In this document: positions 15,192 through 23,795 of the stretch, piece after piece
Layout of the letters: each line of letters opens with the position of its first letter
Numbering within the stretch: the first letter of the stretch is position 1
DNA from: Amycolatopsis sp. NBC_00345
Lineage (GTDB): Bacteria; Actinomycetota; Actinomycetes; Mycobacteriales; Pseudonocardiaceae
Assembly (NCBI RefSeq): GCF_036116635.1
Contig: NZ_CP107995.1
Location: 5,890,001 to 5,954,000, forward strand
Length of the DNA stretch: 64,000 bases
Reading direction: 5' to 3'
Translations under genes and position numbers: made by a program
The notes under the pieces: model-generated
Databases searched by the model: none
The model's input: the letters and a program-made list of their open reading frames with translations, nothing else
What the model was told of the DNA's origin: nothing

Positions 15192-17741
15192 ATGTACCTC
15201 AACCAGTTCGAGCTGGCCGGCAGCGCACCCGACGCGGCCGCGCCACCGCCGGACGGCTGGCTGCCCGCGGTTGTCCCCGGCGGCGTCCACGAGAGCCTGC
15301 TGGCCGCGGGACGGCTGGAGCACCCCTACTTCGGCGCGAACGACGCCGCCGTGCGCTGGGTCGAGGACCGGGCGTGGTGGTACCGCACGAAGTTCTCCGC
15401 CCCCGTCGGCGAACGGGTCGTGCTGCTCTGCCACGGCCTGGACACCGTCGTTTCGCTGTGGCTGAACGGCGAGCCGCTCGGGGAGCACGCCTCGCAGTTC
15501 CGGCCCGCGCGGTTCGACCTCACCGGGAAGCTTCAGGCTGACAACGAGCTGGTGCTGCGCTTCACGCCGCCGCTGGCCGGACTGGAGGCCCCGGCCTCGG
15601 TGGCGAAGACCGTCGAGCTGATGAAGGCGCTGATGGGGGCCGCGCTGGGGTCCGAAGAGGACGGTGAGGCGCCGCCGGGTGTGCTGTCCGGCAACCCGGC
15701 GCTCACCCTGCGCCGGAAGGGCACGTTCTCCTGGGGCTGGGACTTCGCGCCGCGGCTGCCGTCGATCGGGATCTGGCAGCCGGTGGAACTGCTGGTGGAG
15801 TCCGGCGCGGTGCTGACCGGGCACCACATCCGCGCGACGGCCGTGGACGCCGGGGCCCGCACGGCTTCGGTGGCCGTCGACGTCGAGGCCGATGCTTTCG
15901 CCCACAACGGCCCGCTCACCGCCCGCCTCCGCCTCACCTCCCCGGCCGGCGCGGTCACCGAGTACGAGCTGGACCTGCCCGGCGGGCGCGGCGCCCGCAC
16001 CGCGTCAACGACGTTCGAACTGGCCGACGCGGAACTGTGGTGGACCCACGACCTCGGCGACCCGGCGCGGTACACCGCCCAGCTCGATCTGATCACCGCC
16101 GACGGCACGGTGCTGGACCAGGCCGAGGACCGGATCGGCCTGCGCACGGTGGTCCTCGACCGCCCCGCCGACGAGGCGGAGGGCGGCCGTCTGTTCCGGT
16201 TCCTGGTCAACGGCGTGCCCACCTACACCCGCGGCGCCAACTGGATCCCGGCCGACATGATGGTCGGCTCCGTCACCGCGGACCGCTGCCGCGCGCTCGT
16301 CACGAAGGCGCGCGAAGCGAACATGACCATGCTGCGCGTCTGGGGCGGCGGGGTCTACGAGCAGGACGCGTTCTACGACACCTGCGACGAGCTGGGCCTG
16401 CTGGTGTGGCAGGACTTCATGTTCGCCTGCATCGACTACCCGAGCGAGGACCCCGGCCTGCGCGCCGAAGTCGCCGCCGAGGCGGAGTTCCAGACCCGGC
16501 GGCTGCGTAACCACCCATCGCTCGCCGTGTGGTGCGGCAACAACGAGGTGCACGCCATCCACGGCCTGATCGACCCGACGTACGCGCCCGGCGACTGGGG
16601 ATACGCGTTCTTCCACGAGATCCTGCCCACGGCCGTCGCGCAGTACAGCCCCGGCACCGAGTACTGGCCGGGCAGCCCGTGGGGCGAGGACGACCCGCGC
16701 GGCGTCAACGGCGTCCGCGACGGCGACCGGCACGCCTGGGAGGTCTGGCACGGCGTCGACGTCGGCGCGGGCGGGCCGGCCGAGTTCGCGAGCCACGGCG
16801 AGGCCGTGCACTTCCACCGCTACGCGTACGACCGCGGGAAGTTCATCAGCGAGTTCGGCATCCACGCCTCGCCCGAGACGTCCACGATGGAGCGCTGGAC
16901 CGAGGCGGGCACGCTCGCCCTGCACAGCGCCGAACTGCTCAACCGCAACAAGGACGTGCCGAAGAACAAGGGCGACGAGATGATGGCCGTCGAGACCGGG
17001 CTGCCCCGCGATCTGCGGGAATATGTCGACTTCTCGATGGCCACGCAGGCCGAGGGGCTCAAGTTCGGCATCGAGCACTACCGCCGCCGCCAGCCGCACA
17101 ACAGCGGGACGCTGGTCTGGCAGCTCAACGACGCGTGGCCGGGCATGAGCTGGTCGGTCGTGGACTACGACCTGACACCCAAGGCGGGGTACCACTTCGT
17201 GCAGCGCGCGTACCGGCCGGTGCTCGCGAGCTTCACCCGTTCCGACGACTCCCTGCAGCTGTGGGTGACGAACAGCGGGCCCGATGCCGCACGTCTCGAC
17301 CTGCTGGTGGAGGTCGCCACCTTCGCCGGTAAGTCCATTGTGGAGGAACGGCTGACGGTCGAAGCCGCGCCGTACAGCTCGGAGCCGGTCTGGACCGACG
17401 TGGTGACGCCCGGGCCGGACCGGTTCGCATGGGTCTCCGACGCGGCGGGCCTCGTCGAGCCGAACCGGCTGTTCTTCGCGCCGCTGAAGGACTTGCAGTT
17501 CGGCGAAGGCCGCGTCGACGCGCGAGTGATCGCGACCGGCGAGGGCACCGCGTCCATCGAACTGAGCTCGACCGGCTACAGCTACCTGACCCGGATCGCC
17601 ACGCCCGCGCCCGGCGTCTCCTTCAGCGCCAACTACCTCGACCTGCGCGACGGCGACACCGCGCGGATCGAGGTGACCGGCCTGCCCGCGGGCTTCGACC
17701 CCGCGGACCTCACCGCGTCCCGTTACGCCGGCCAGGACTGA
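15192..17741 (+). CDS. Beta-mannosidase, glycoside hydrolase family 2
   Basis: The 849-residue protein has the full GH2 layout: jelly-roll sugar-binding domain (residues 1-180, with the FSWGWDFAPRLPSIGIW signature near 190), immunoglobulin-like domain, TIM barrel and C-terminal beta domains. The acid/base is Glu452 in WCGNNEVH and the nucleophile is Glu554 in FISEFGIH. YTRGANWIPADMM and RVWGGGVYE are also classic beta-mannosidase motifs. No signal peptide is present, so it should cleave imported beta-mannosides in the cytosol, consistent with the adjacent carrier. A GTG nine bases upstream is an alternative start. Confidence 0.95.
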   Translation: MYLNQFELAGSAPDAAAPPPDGWLPAVVPGGVHESLLAAGRLEHPYFGANDAAVRWVEDRAWWYRTKFSAPVGERVVLLCHGLDTVVSLWLNGEPLGEHASQFRPARFDLTGKLQADNELVLRFTPPLAGLEAPASVAKTVELMKALMGAALGSEEDGEAPPGVLSGNPALTLRRKGTFSWGWDFAPRLPSIGIWQPVELLVESGAVLTGHHIRATAVDAGARTASVAVDVEADAFAHNGPLTARLRLTSPAGAVTEYELDLPGGRGARTASTTFELADAELWWTHDLGDPARYTAQLDLITADGTVLDQAEDRIGLRTVVLDRPADEAEGGRLFRFLVNGVPTYTRGANWIPADMMVGSVTADRCRALVTKAREANMTMLRVWGGGVYEQDAFYDTCDELGLLVWQDFMFACIDYPSEDPGLRAEVAAEAEFQTRRLRNHPSLAVWCGNNEVHAIHGLIDPTYAPGDWGYAFFHEILPTAVAQYSPGTEYWPGSPWGEDDPRGVNGVRDGDRHAWEVWHGVDVGAGGPAEFASHGEAVHFHRYAYDRGKFISEFGIHASPETSTMERWTEAGTLALHSAELLNRNKDVPKNKGDEMMAVETGLPRDLREYVDFSMATQAEGLKFGIEHYRRRQPHNSGTLVWQLNDAWPGMSWSVVDYDLTPKAGYHFVQRAYRPVLASFTRSDDSLQLWVTNSGPDAARLDLLVEVATFAGKSIVEERLTVEAAPYSSEPVWTDVVTPGPDRFAWVSDAAGLVEPNRLFFAPLKDLQFGEGRVDARVIATGEGTASIELSSTGYSYLTRIATPAPGVSFSANYLDLRDGDTARIEVTGLPAGFDPADLTASRYAGQD

Positions 17742-17787
17742 CTCGTGAGTGGCTATGACGGTTAGAACCGTCATAGCCACTCACGAG
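17742..17787. terminator. Bidirectional terminator with perfect 22-bp arms
   Basis: The left arm 17742-17763 begins CTCGTGAGTGGCTATG and pairs perfectly with 17766-17787 around the two bases AG. It starts at the last base of the mannosidase stop codon and ends three bases before the convergent carboxypeptidase stop, so it serves both genes. Confidence 0.9.
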
Positions 17788-17789
17788 CC

Positions 17790-19115
17790 TTACTGCTGGT
17801 ACGGGGCCGCAGCCGCCTTCGCCGCCGCGATGAAGGAGTCCTTGTTCTTCGGCCAGAAGGTGCTGTCGACGCAGGAGTACTTCGGCAGGAAGCCGCCGCA
17901 GGTGCCGCTCGCACTGCCGACCTCGAAGGTCACGCTGGCGACGCCCAGCGCGCCGTAGGTGAAGTCGTCGGTGGTGCCGCTGGTGTCGTAGCCGACGGTT
18001 TCCGCGTTGGTGCCGACCAGGTATCCGTTCGACGCCGCGTACTTCGCGCCCAGCTTGCGGTACTGCGCGTCGTTCGGCGACTTCGACTGCGTGAAGCCCC
18101 ACGGGATGATGATGTCGTTGCCGTAGCTGTGCAGGGTGATCATCGTGCCGCGCGCGGTGGTGGGCGCGGGATCGTTGTCGCCGGTGCCGCGCTGCACCGG
18201 GTAGATCTTGCGGAACAGGCCTTCGAGCGCCTTCACCTCGGGCTCGGAGCCCGCGCTCGCGCCCTGGTAGGTCTCGTCGCACGGGGAGTCGGAGTCGCCG
18301 CCCCACCGGAACGTGGAGTTGCGGTTCACGTCGATGCCGATGTCCGTGCCGGAGCAGCTGCCACGGGAGTTGTCGGCGTTCTTCCGCTGGAGCTTCGGCG
18401 AGTTACCGCCCGAGGCGACGATGTCCACGCCGTCCGGGTTGGCCATCGGGACCACCCACACCTCGGTGGTGTCCAGAATGGACTTGGCGGTGGCGTCGGT
18501 GGCGTACCCGTCGGCGAGGTAGTCGATCCAGCGCCAGGCCAGCTCGCCGGTGGACAGCTCACGGGCGTGGATCTGCGCCATCAGCACGAACTTCGGCTTC
18601 GGCGAGGTGGTGCTCAGCGTGCAGTCGCCCGCCTGCTTCTTGGTCAGGCAGATCGCCTGCATGTCGTGCCCGCCCTGGCCTTTCGTCTTCTTCCACGACT
18701 GGCCGATGGTGTACTCCGTGGCGAGGTCGGGGTGCGCGGCGGTGACCTGCGCGAGGTGCGCCTCGTGCGCGGCGACGGTGCGATAGCCGCCGTAGAAGGT
18801 GTCCGCCGCGACCGAGTTCGGCGCCGCGGCGGGCAGGTCCTTGTAGACGGTGTCGAAGAACTCCGGCTGGTAACCGAGCGCGCGCAGCTTCCCGGCGACG
18901 CCCTGGTCACCGACCACGTAGGCGTCCGCGGCGCTCTGTTCCGCGACGTCGAAGCCCGCCTTGGCCAGCTCGGCCGCCTGCGCACCGGTGGCGGGCACCC
19001 GCCAGTACACCGGGGTGCTCCCGGCGGCCGGCTGCGCGGCGGCGGTGCCGGCGAGCACTCCGCTCAGCAACAGACCCGCGGCGAGCGCGATCCGGAACAG
19101 GGGCCTGGACGTCAT
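17790..19115 (-). CDS. Secreted zinc carboxypeptidase, M14 family
   Basis: The 441-residue precursor begins with a clear Sec signal (FRIALAAGLLLSGVLAGTAAA, cleavage near Ala27). A propeptide-like region leads to the peptidase domain. Zinc ligands are His183 and Glu186 in QIHARELSTG and His329 in TLHSYGND; the substrate-binding DVNRN is at 262-266 and the catalytic Glu398 is in VTFEVG. Several Cys pairs suggest disulphides. It should remove C-terminal residues from extracellular peptides, the role of the Streptomyces T-type carboxypeptidases. It is monocistronic. Confidence 0.93.
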   Translation of the reverse strand: MTSRPLFRIALAAGLLLSGVLAGTAAAQPAAGSTPVYWRVPATGAQAAELAKAGFDVAEQSAADAYVVGDQGVAGKLRALGYQPEFFDTVYKDLPAAAPNSVAADTFYGGYRTVAAHEAHLAQVTAAHPDLATEYTIGQSWKKTKGQGGHDMQAICLTKKQAGDCTLSTTSPKPKFVLMAQIHARELSTGELAWRWIDYLADGYATDATAKSILDTTEVWVVPMANPDGVDIVASGGNSPKLQRKNADNSRGSCSGTDIGIDVNRNSTFRWGGDSDSPCDETYQGASAGSEPEVKALEGLFRKIYPVQRGTGDNDPAPTTARGTMITLHSYGNDIIIPWGFTQSKSPNDAQYRKLGAKYAASNGYLVGTNAETVGYDTSGTTDDFTYGALGVASVTFEVGSASGTCGGFLPKYSCVDSTFWPKNKDSFIAAAKAAAAPYQQ

Positions 19116-19212
19116 CAGAACTCCTCGGGGCCGGGGATCGTCGGCACGCCCAGTGTGACCGTCCGGGACAAACCGGCCATACCCCCGAAAGTCGGTTCCC
19201 CGCCGCCGGAGT

Positions 19213-19263
19213 CCCTGAAGGCCACCTTGAGGGACCTATATGCCCTGAAGGTGGCCTTCAGGG
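19213..19263. repeat. 51-bp dispersed hairpin element, copy 1
   Basis: CCCTGAAGGCCACCTT (19213-19228) pairs perfectly with 19248-19263, and the stem extends by four more pairs after one mismatch. The same 51-bp design with identical 16-bp arms recurs at 29097-29147. It lies in the gap between two same-strand genes and may act as the enolase-family gene's boundary or terminator. A run of ten G follows at 19282-19291. Confidence 0.85.
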
Positions 19264-19293
19264 CCTTCGGCTGGAACGTGCGGGGGGGGGGAG

Positions 19294-20421
19294 TCAGCCG
19301 GTGAGGTCGCCTTCCCGCTCGTTCTTCGCCGCGTAGAAAGCCAGCTTTTCCTCATCCACCTGCACACCGAGGCCCGGCCCGGACGGCACGCGCAGACGGC
19401 CGCCCGCCAACGTCAGCGGTTGCACGATGTCGTCGGCGTGCAGGTAGTACATGCTGTCGATCGCGCGGGACAGCACCGGTGTGCTGGCGACGACGGCGAG
19501 GTGCGCCGCCGTCGCGATGCCGAGTTCGCCGCCGCTGTGCAGGTTCATGCCGAGGCCGAAGGTCTCGCAGTGCGCGGCCAGCGCCTTGGTCGCCGAGATG
19601 CCGCCCCACTTGTAGACGTCGCCGTGGATCACGTCGACCGCGCCGAGCCGCACGGCCGGCGCGAAATCCTCGAACCGGACCACACACATATTGGTGCACA
19701 AGGGAATCCGGATCTTCGCGCGGACCTGGCTCATGCCCTCGATGCCGGCACACGGGTCTTCCAGGTACTCCAGGTCCAGCTCCTCCAGCGCCAGCCCCGC
19801 GCGGACGGAGTCCGGCACCGACCAGGCGGCGTTCGGGTCCACGCGCAGCTCGACGTCCGGCAGCGCGCGCCGCAGCTCGCGCATGATCCCGACGTCGCCG
19901 CGCACATCGTTGGTGCCCTTGAGCTTCACCGCGGAGAACCCGCCCTCCCCGACCACCTTCGCGGCGTACTCGGCCAGGCCCTGCGCCAGCTCACGCCCCT
20001 GCGCGCCGGGCGCGTCGGCCCGCGTGATCAGGGCCGTGATCGGCACCTCGTCGCGCACCGGGCCGCCCAGCAGGTCGGTGACGGACTGGCCGGTGGCCTT
20101 GCCCATCACGTCCCAGCAGGCGACGTCCAGCGCCGCGAGCGCCGCGTAACCGAGGTAGCCGTGGAAAAACGGCACCATGTGGTGCCGCCGGTGGAAGGCC
20201 TCCAGCGCGAACGGGCTGGTGCCGACCAGCTCCGTGGCCAGTTTCCGCGCCAGCTCCGCGACCGGGCGGCCCCACATCGTCTCGCCCCAGCCCTCGATGC
20301 CGGTGTCGGTGCGCAGCCGCACCACCGTGCGGGTCTCCCCGGTCTTGGTCTCGAACGAGCTGGTGAACGGATTGGTCAACGGCAGGTTCACGACCTGCAC
20401 GTCGACGTCGGTGATCTTCAT
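19294..20421 (-). CDS. Enolase-superfamily (mandelate racemase/glucarate dehydratase-like) enzyme
   Basis: The 375-residue protein has the capping domain (GIEGWGETMWGRP) and a barrel with the catalytic pieces in order. These are Lys166 and Lys168 in AVKLKG, metal ligands Asp195 (DPNAAW) and Glu221 (YLEDP), DVIHGDVYKWGG near 264-274, and His295 in NLHSGGE. The KxK plus His layout fits acid-sugar dehydratases or racemases acting on a carboxylate. The substrate cannot be fixed from sequence. GGGGAGGA precedes the ATG, which overlaps the creatininase-family stop by four bases, so the two enzymes are co-translated. Confidence 0.87.
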   Translation of the reverse strand: MKITDVDVQVVNLPLTNPFTSSFETKTGETRTVVRLRTDTGIEGWGETMWGRPVAELARKLATELVGTSPFALEAFHRRHHMVPFFHGYLGYAALAALDVACWDVMGKATGQSVTDLLGGPVRDEVPITALITRADAPGAQGRELAQGLAEYAAKVVGEGGFSAVKLKGTNDVRGDVGIMRELRRALPDVELRVDPNAAWSVPDSVRAGLALEELDLEYLEDPCAGIEGMSQVRAKIRIPLCTNMCVVRFEDFAPAVRLGAVDVIHGDVYKWGGISATKALAAHCETFGLGMNLHSGGELGIATAAHLAVVASTPVLSRAIDSMYYLHADDIVQPLTLAGGRLRVPSGPGLGVQVDEEKLAFYAAKNEREGDLTG

Positions 20422-21224
20422 TCCTCCCCCTGGGTTCGGTGTCCGTGGCTTTCCCTTGTGGCGGCGTCGAACGCGCGCACGGCTTCGGCCAGTGCCGTCA
20501 CGCGTGCCGCCAGCAGGTCTTGTCCGCGCTCGGCGGTGGCCGCCGTCGCGTCGTCGGTCGAACCGCCGGCGCGGGCCCACTCGCCGTGCCGTTCGACGGT
20601 CAGGCCGGGGTACGGCGGCTGGTCGAACAGCGCCGGCGGCGTGACGGCCGGGCGCGGCGCGCGCTCGCGCACCAGCTCGGGCCGGGCCGCGAGCATCAGC
20701 GACGTCTCGAAGGCGCCGGCGTGCCCGGGCGAGCCAGCTTCGCCAAGCGACCAGTACGAGCAGGCGGCAAGCGCAACGTCGGCGCGCAGTGCATATTGCT
20801 TCACCGCGAGCCGCATGATCTCGTCGTTGCCGCCGTGGCCGTTGACTATCAGCACCCGCCGGAAACCGCTCACCACCAGCGAATCGAGCACGTCGGCGAG
20901 CACGGCTGACAGCGTCGCCGCGGAAAGCGAGACGGCGGCGGCGAACAGGTGATGCGGGCTGTGCCCGAACGGGAGGCTCGGCAGCCGCACCACGGCGGGC
21001 TCGCCGCCCAGCCGCGCCAGCGCACCATCGACGATGGCCTCGGCCAGCATCGTGTCCGTGCCCATCGGCAGGTGGGCCGCGTGCTGCTCCTGCGAACCGA
21101 TGGGCAGGAGGGCAATGGCGCCGGGCGAAGGGGCGGCAGGCTGCTCCCCCGAACCACTCGACACCCCACCACCAGCCGCGGCGTCGCGTACCTCTTGCCA
21201 GGTCATCCGCGTCAGTTCGGACAT
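20418..21224 (-). CDS. Creatininase-family amidohydrolase
   Basis: The 268-residue protein shows the family's metal site: Glu46, His48 and Asp57 in GSQEQHAAHLPMGTD, His130 in VNGHGGND, and Glu173 in GHAGAFETS. Members hydrolyse cyclic or linear amides: creatinine, formylated flavin intermediates (ArfB) and the mycofactocin precursor (MftE). The 20-residue insert GGGVSSGSGEQ after the first helix is unusual. It is the first gene of a two-gene unit with the enolase-superfamily enzyme and diverges from the ROK protein. Context suggests a catabolic amide hydrolase, not cofactor synthesis. Confidence 0.87.
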   Translation of the reverse strand: MSELTRMTWQEVRDAAAGGGVSSGSGEQPAAPSPGAIALLPIGSQEQHAAHLPMGTDTMLAEAIVDGALARLGGEPAVVRLPSLPFGHSPHHLFAAAVSLSAATLSAVLADVLDSLVVSGFRRVLIVNGHGGNDEIMRLAVKQYALRADVALAACSYWSLGEAGSPGHAGAFETSLMLAARPELVRERAPRPAVTPPALFDQPPYPGLTVERHGEWARAGGSTDDATAATAERGQDLLAARVTALAEAVRAFDAATRESHGHRTQGEE

Positions 21225-21265
21225 GCAGGCTCCCCTCGAAGCTCCGGTCGTGGCATCGTGGCCCC

Positions 21266-22198
21266 ATGAGCACCGGCGAACGCCCGGCCCTGCGCCTGGT
21301 CCCGGCGCCGGCCGCCGAGCCGGCCGCGCCCGTGCTGGGCGCGGTCGAGCTGCTGCCCGGACGGGTGCGGGCCGCGCTGGTCGACCTGTCCGGCGAGCTG
21401 CTGTGGCGGGCCGAAGCCGGCTATCCGCGGGGCACGGCCGACCAGGCCGAGATCGACGCGGCGCTGGCCGAGGCCGTCCGCTTCCCGGTTCAGCCGATGG
21501 GGGTCGGCGTCGCGGCCGCCGGGCTGGTCGACGCGGCGGCGGGGGTGATCATCGAGGTCAGCGAGGTGCCGGCGCTGCACGGCTACCCGATCGCCGCGGT
21601 GCTGACCGGGCTGGCCGGCGCGCCGGTGCACATCGAGCACCGCGCCCGTCTGCAGGTGCTCGGCGACCGCTGGTTCGGGCCCGGCCGCGGGCGCAGCACG
21701 TTCGCCTCCGTCTCGACCGGTGAGGTGCTGGGCGTCGGCATCCTCTACGACGGCGAGGTGCTCGCCCCGCCCGGCGGCCGCAGCGGGGCGCACATGACGG
21801 TGGCTGCCAGCGGACGGCCGTGCACCTGCGGGGCCCGCGGCTGCTGGAAGACGGTCGCGACAACGCCGTGGCTGCGCGCCGAGGCCGAGCGGCGCGGCCT
21901 CGGCGCACGAACGGTGCGCGAGCTGGCCGCCTCGGGCGACCCGCTGCTGGAGGAGTACGCCGGCAATATCGCGCTGGGCCTGGTGAACGTCCAGCAGCTG
22001 TTCGCCCCGGGCCTGTTCGTGCTGCACGGCGAGGCGGCCGAAGGCGGCGAACGCTTCCGCGCGGCCATCGAACGGCGGCTGCGCGAGGACTCCTCGTGGG
22101 CCACCGGCGCGGAGCCGCCGCAGGTACTGGTCAATACGGGCGCGGCCGACGACATCGCGCTGCTCGGCGGCGCGGGGCTGGTTCTCTCGCACAACTGA
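21266..22198 (+). CDS. ROK-family protein without a DNA-binding domain
   Basis: The 310-residue protein has the ROK fold but no N-terminal winged helix. Identifiable parts are VGVAAAGLVDAAAG, a central ASVSTGEVLGVGIL and the cysteine motif CTCGARGCW near residue 189. In sugar kinases and NagC-type regulators this motif binds zinc and is followed by Glu; here it is CWKT, so the usual acidic residue is missing. The usual phosphate-loop DxGxT is also not obvious. It may be a sensor or an inactive kinase for the surrounding catabolic locus. It is divergent from the creatininase gene and convergent with the ABC transporter. Confidence 0.75.
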   Translation: MSTGERPALRLVPAPAAEPAAPVLGAVELLPGRVRAALVDLSGELLWRAEAGYPRGTADQAEIDAALAEAVRFPVQPMGVGVAAAGLVDAAAGVIIEVSEVPALHGYPIAAVLTGLAGAPVHIEHRARLQVLGDRWFGPGRGRSTFASVSTGEVLGVGILYDGEVLAPPGGRSGAHMTVAASGRPCTCGARGCWKTVATTPWLRAEAERRGLGARTVRELAASGDPLLEEYAGNIALGLVNVQQLFAPGLFVLHGEAAEGGERFRAAIERRLREDSSWATGAEPPQVLVNTGAADDIALLGGAGLVLSHN

Positions 22199-22200
22199 GG

Positions 22201-23001
22201 TCATGACACCCGCAGACGGCGAGCCAGCCGCGGATCCGGATTCGGCACCGCGTCCAGCAGGCTGCGCGTGTACTCGTGACCCGGCGCGGAAAACAGCGTC
22301 GCCGCATCAGCCAGTTCCACGATCTGCCCGGCCCGCATCACCGCCACCCGGTCGGCGATCTGCTGCACCACCGCGAGGTTGTGCGAGACGAACACATACG
22401 TCAGCCCCAGCCGCGTCTGCAGTTCGGTCAGCAGGTCGAGCACCTGGGCCTGGACCGAAACGTCGAGCGCGCTGGTCGGCTCGTCCAGCACCACCAGCCG
22501 CGGACGGAGCGCGAGTGCCCGCGCGATCGAGACGCGCTGGCGCTGGCCACCGGAGAACTCGTGTGGGTAGCGGTCCTGGACATCCGGCGGCAGGCCCACG
22601 GCGTCGAGCAGCTCACCGACCCGCGAACGCACCTTCGCCCGGCCCCCACGGCCACGAAACGTACGGTCGTGCGTCACCAGCGGTTCGGCGACGATGTCCG
22701 TCACGCGCATCCGCGGGTTCATGCTGGAGTACGGGTCCTGCAGCACCACCTGCATCTCGCGGCGCACCTTCCGCAGCCGCGCGGCGGGCAGCGCGAACAG
22801 GTCCGCGCCGTCGAAGCGCACGGTGCCCGCGGTCGGCTCGGTCAGCCGCAGCAGCAGCCGGGTGAGCGTGGTCTTGCCGGAGCCGGACTCGCCGACCACG
22901 GCGAGCGTCTCCCCCGCCGTCACGTCCAGGTCCACGCCGTCGACCGCGGCCAGCGAGCCGTAGTCCTTGCGCAGGCCGCGGATCTCGACCAGGTTTGTCA
23001 T
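22201..23001 (-). CDS. Oligopeptide-type ABC transporter ATPase (OppF/DppF-like)
   Basis: The 266-residue ATPase has Walker A GESGSGKTT near residue 37, a Q loop in VLQDPYSSMNP, signature FSGGQRQRVSIARAL, Walker B LVVLDEPTSALD and the switch His in FVSHNLAVV. The QDPYSSMNPRM string is diagnostic of OppF/DppF. The C-terminal extension with PNPDPRL is typical of peptide importers, although the Cys-rich iron-sulphur motif seen in some members is absent. Last gene of a five-gene operon; the upstream ATPase stop overlaps its ATG by four bases. Confidence 0.93.
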   Translation of the reverse strand: MTNLVEIRGLRKDYGSLAAVDGVDLDVTAGETLAVVGESGSGKTTLTRLLLRLTEPTAGTVRFDGADLFALPAARLRKVRREMQVVLQDPYSSMNPRMRVTDIVAEPLVTHDRTFRGRGGRAKVRSRVGELLDAVGLPPDVQDRYPHEFSGGQRQRVSIARALALRPRLVVLDEPTSALDVSVQAQVLDLLTELQTRLGLTYVFVSHNLAVVQQIADRVAVMRAGQIVELADAATLFSAPGHEYTRSLLDAVPNPDPRLARRLRVS

Positions 23002-23795
23002 GCCCGCTCCAGTTTCGGGGTCGCCCGCAGCAGCTCGCGGGTGTAATCCTCTTGCGGGGCCTCGAAAACCGCCGTCACATCCCCGGTTTCGACCACCCGG
23101 CCACGGCGCATCACCACCGCCCGGTCGGCGACCTCGGCCACCACGCCCAAGTCGTGGGTGATGAGCACGATCGCCATCCCGTGCCGGCGTTGCAGGTCGA
23201 CCAGCAGCTCGAGGATCTGGGCCTGCACCGTCACGTCCAGCGCGGTGGTCGGCTCGTCGGCGATCAGCACGCGCGGCCGTCCGACCAGCGCCATCGCGAT
23301 CATCACGCGCTGACGCAAGCCGCCGGAGAGCTGGTGCGGGTACTGGTCCGCGCGCCGCTCCGGGTCCGGGATCCCGGCCTCGCGCAACGCGGCCACCGCG
23401 CCTTCACGCGCCTGACCGCGAGAGGCGTTCTGGTGCCGCCGCAGCACTTCCGCGACCTGCGCGCCGACGCGCTTGAGCGGGTTCAGGCTCGTCATCGGGT
23501 CCTGGAAGACCATCGCGACGTCGTTGCCGCGGATCTTCCTCAGGTCCTTTTCGGACAGTCGCAGCAGGTCGCGCCCGTCCAGCAGCACCTCGCCGGCGGG
23601 GTAGACGCACGGCGGCTCCGGGTTGAGCCGCAGCACCGAAAGCGCGGTGGCGGTCTTGCCGCTGCCCGACTCGCCGACCACGGCCAGCGTCTCACCGGCG
23701 CCGACGGTGAAGCCCACCCCCTCGACCGCGTTCACGGTCCCGGTGCCCAGCCGGAACTCGACGTGCAGGTCCCTGATCTCCAGCAACGACGTCAT
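22998..23795 (-). CDS. Oligopeptide-type ABC transporter ATPase (OppD/DppD-like)
   Basis: The 265-residue ATPase shows Walker A GESGSGKTAT, MVFQDPMTSLNPLKRVG (the OppD form of the Q loop), signature LSGGLRQRVMIAMAL, Walker B VLIADEPTTALD and switch ITHDLGVVAEVADRAVVM. It pairs with the OppF-like ATPase to power import through the two permeases encoded upstream. Four-base stop-start overlaps on both sides imply translational coupling. Confidence 0.93.
   Translation of the reverse strand: MTSLLEIRDLHVEFRLGTGTVNAVEGVGFTVGAGETLAVVGESGSGKTATALSVLRLNPEPPCVYPAGEVLLDGRDLLRLSEKDLRKIRGNDVAMVFQDPMTSLNPLKRVGAQVAEVLRRHQNASRGQAREGAVAALREAGIPDPERRADQYPHQLSGGLRQRVMIAMALVGRPRVLIADEPTTALDVTVQAQILELLVDLQRRHGMAIVLITHDLGVVAEVADRAVVMRRGRVVETGDVTAVFEAPQEDYTRELLRATPKLERA

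Noticed and set aside
13936..17741. One long plus-strand frame joining the MFS 3' half to the mannosidase
   Set aside because: The upstream part is out of frame with the MFS gene and Arg-rich; the mannosidase has its own start at 15192 with correct family length.
16005..17780. Open frame of about 590 codons opposite the beta-mannosidase gene
   Set aside because: The GH2 catalytic residues lie on the other strand; this frame is composition-driven.
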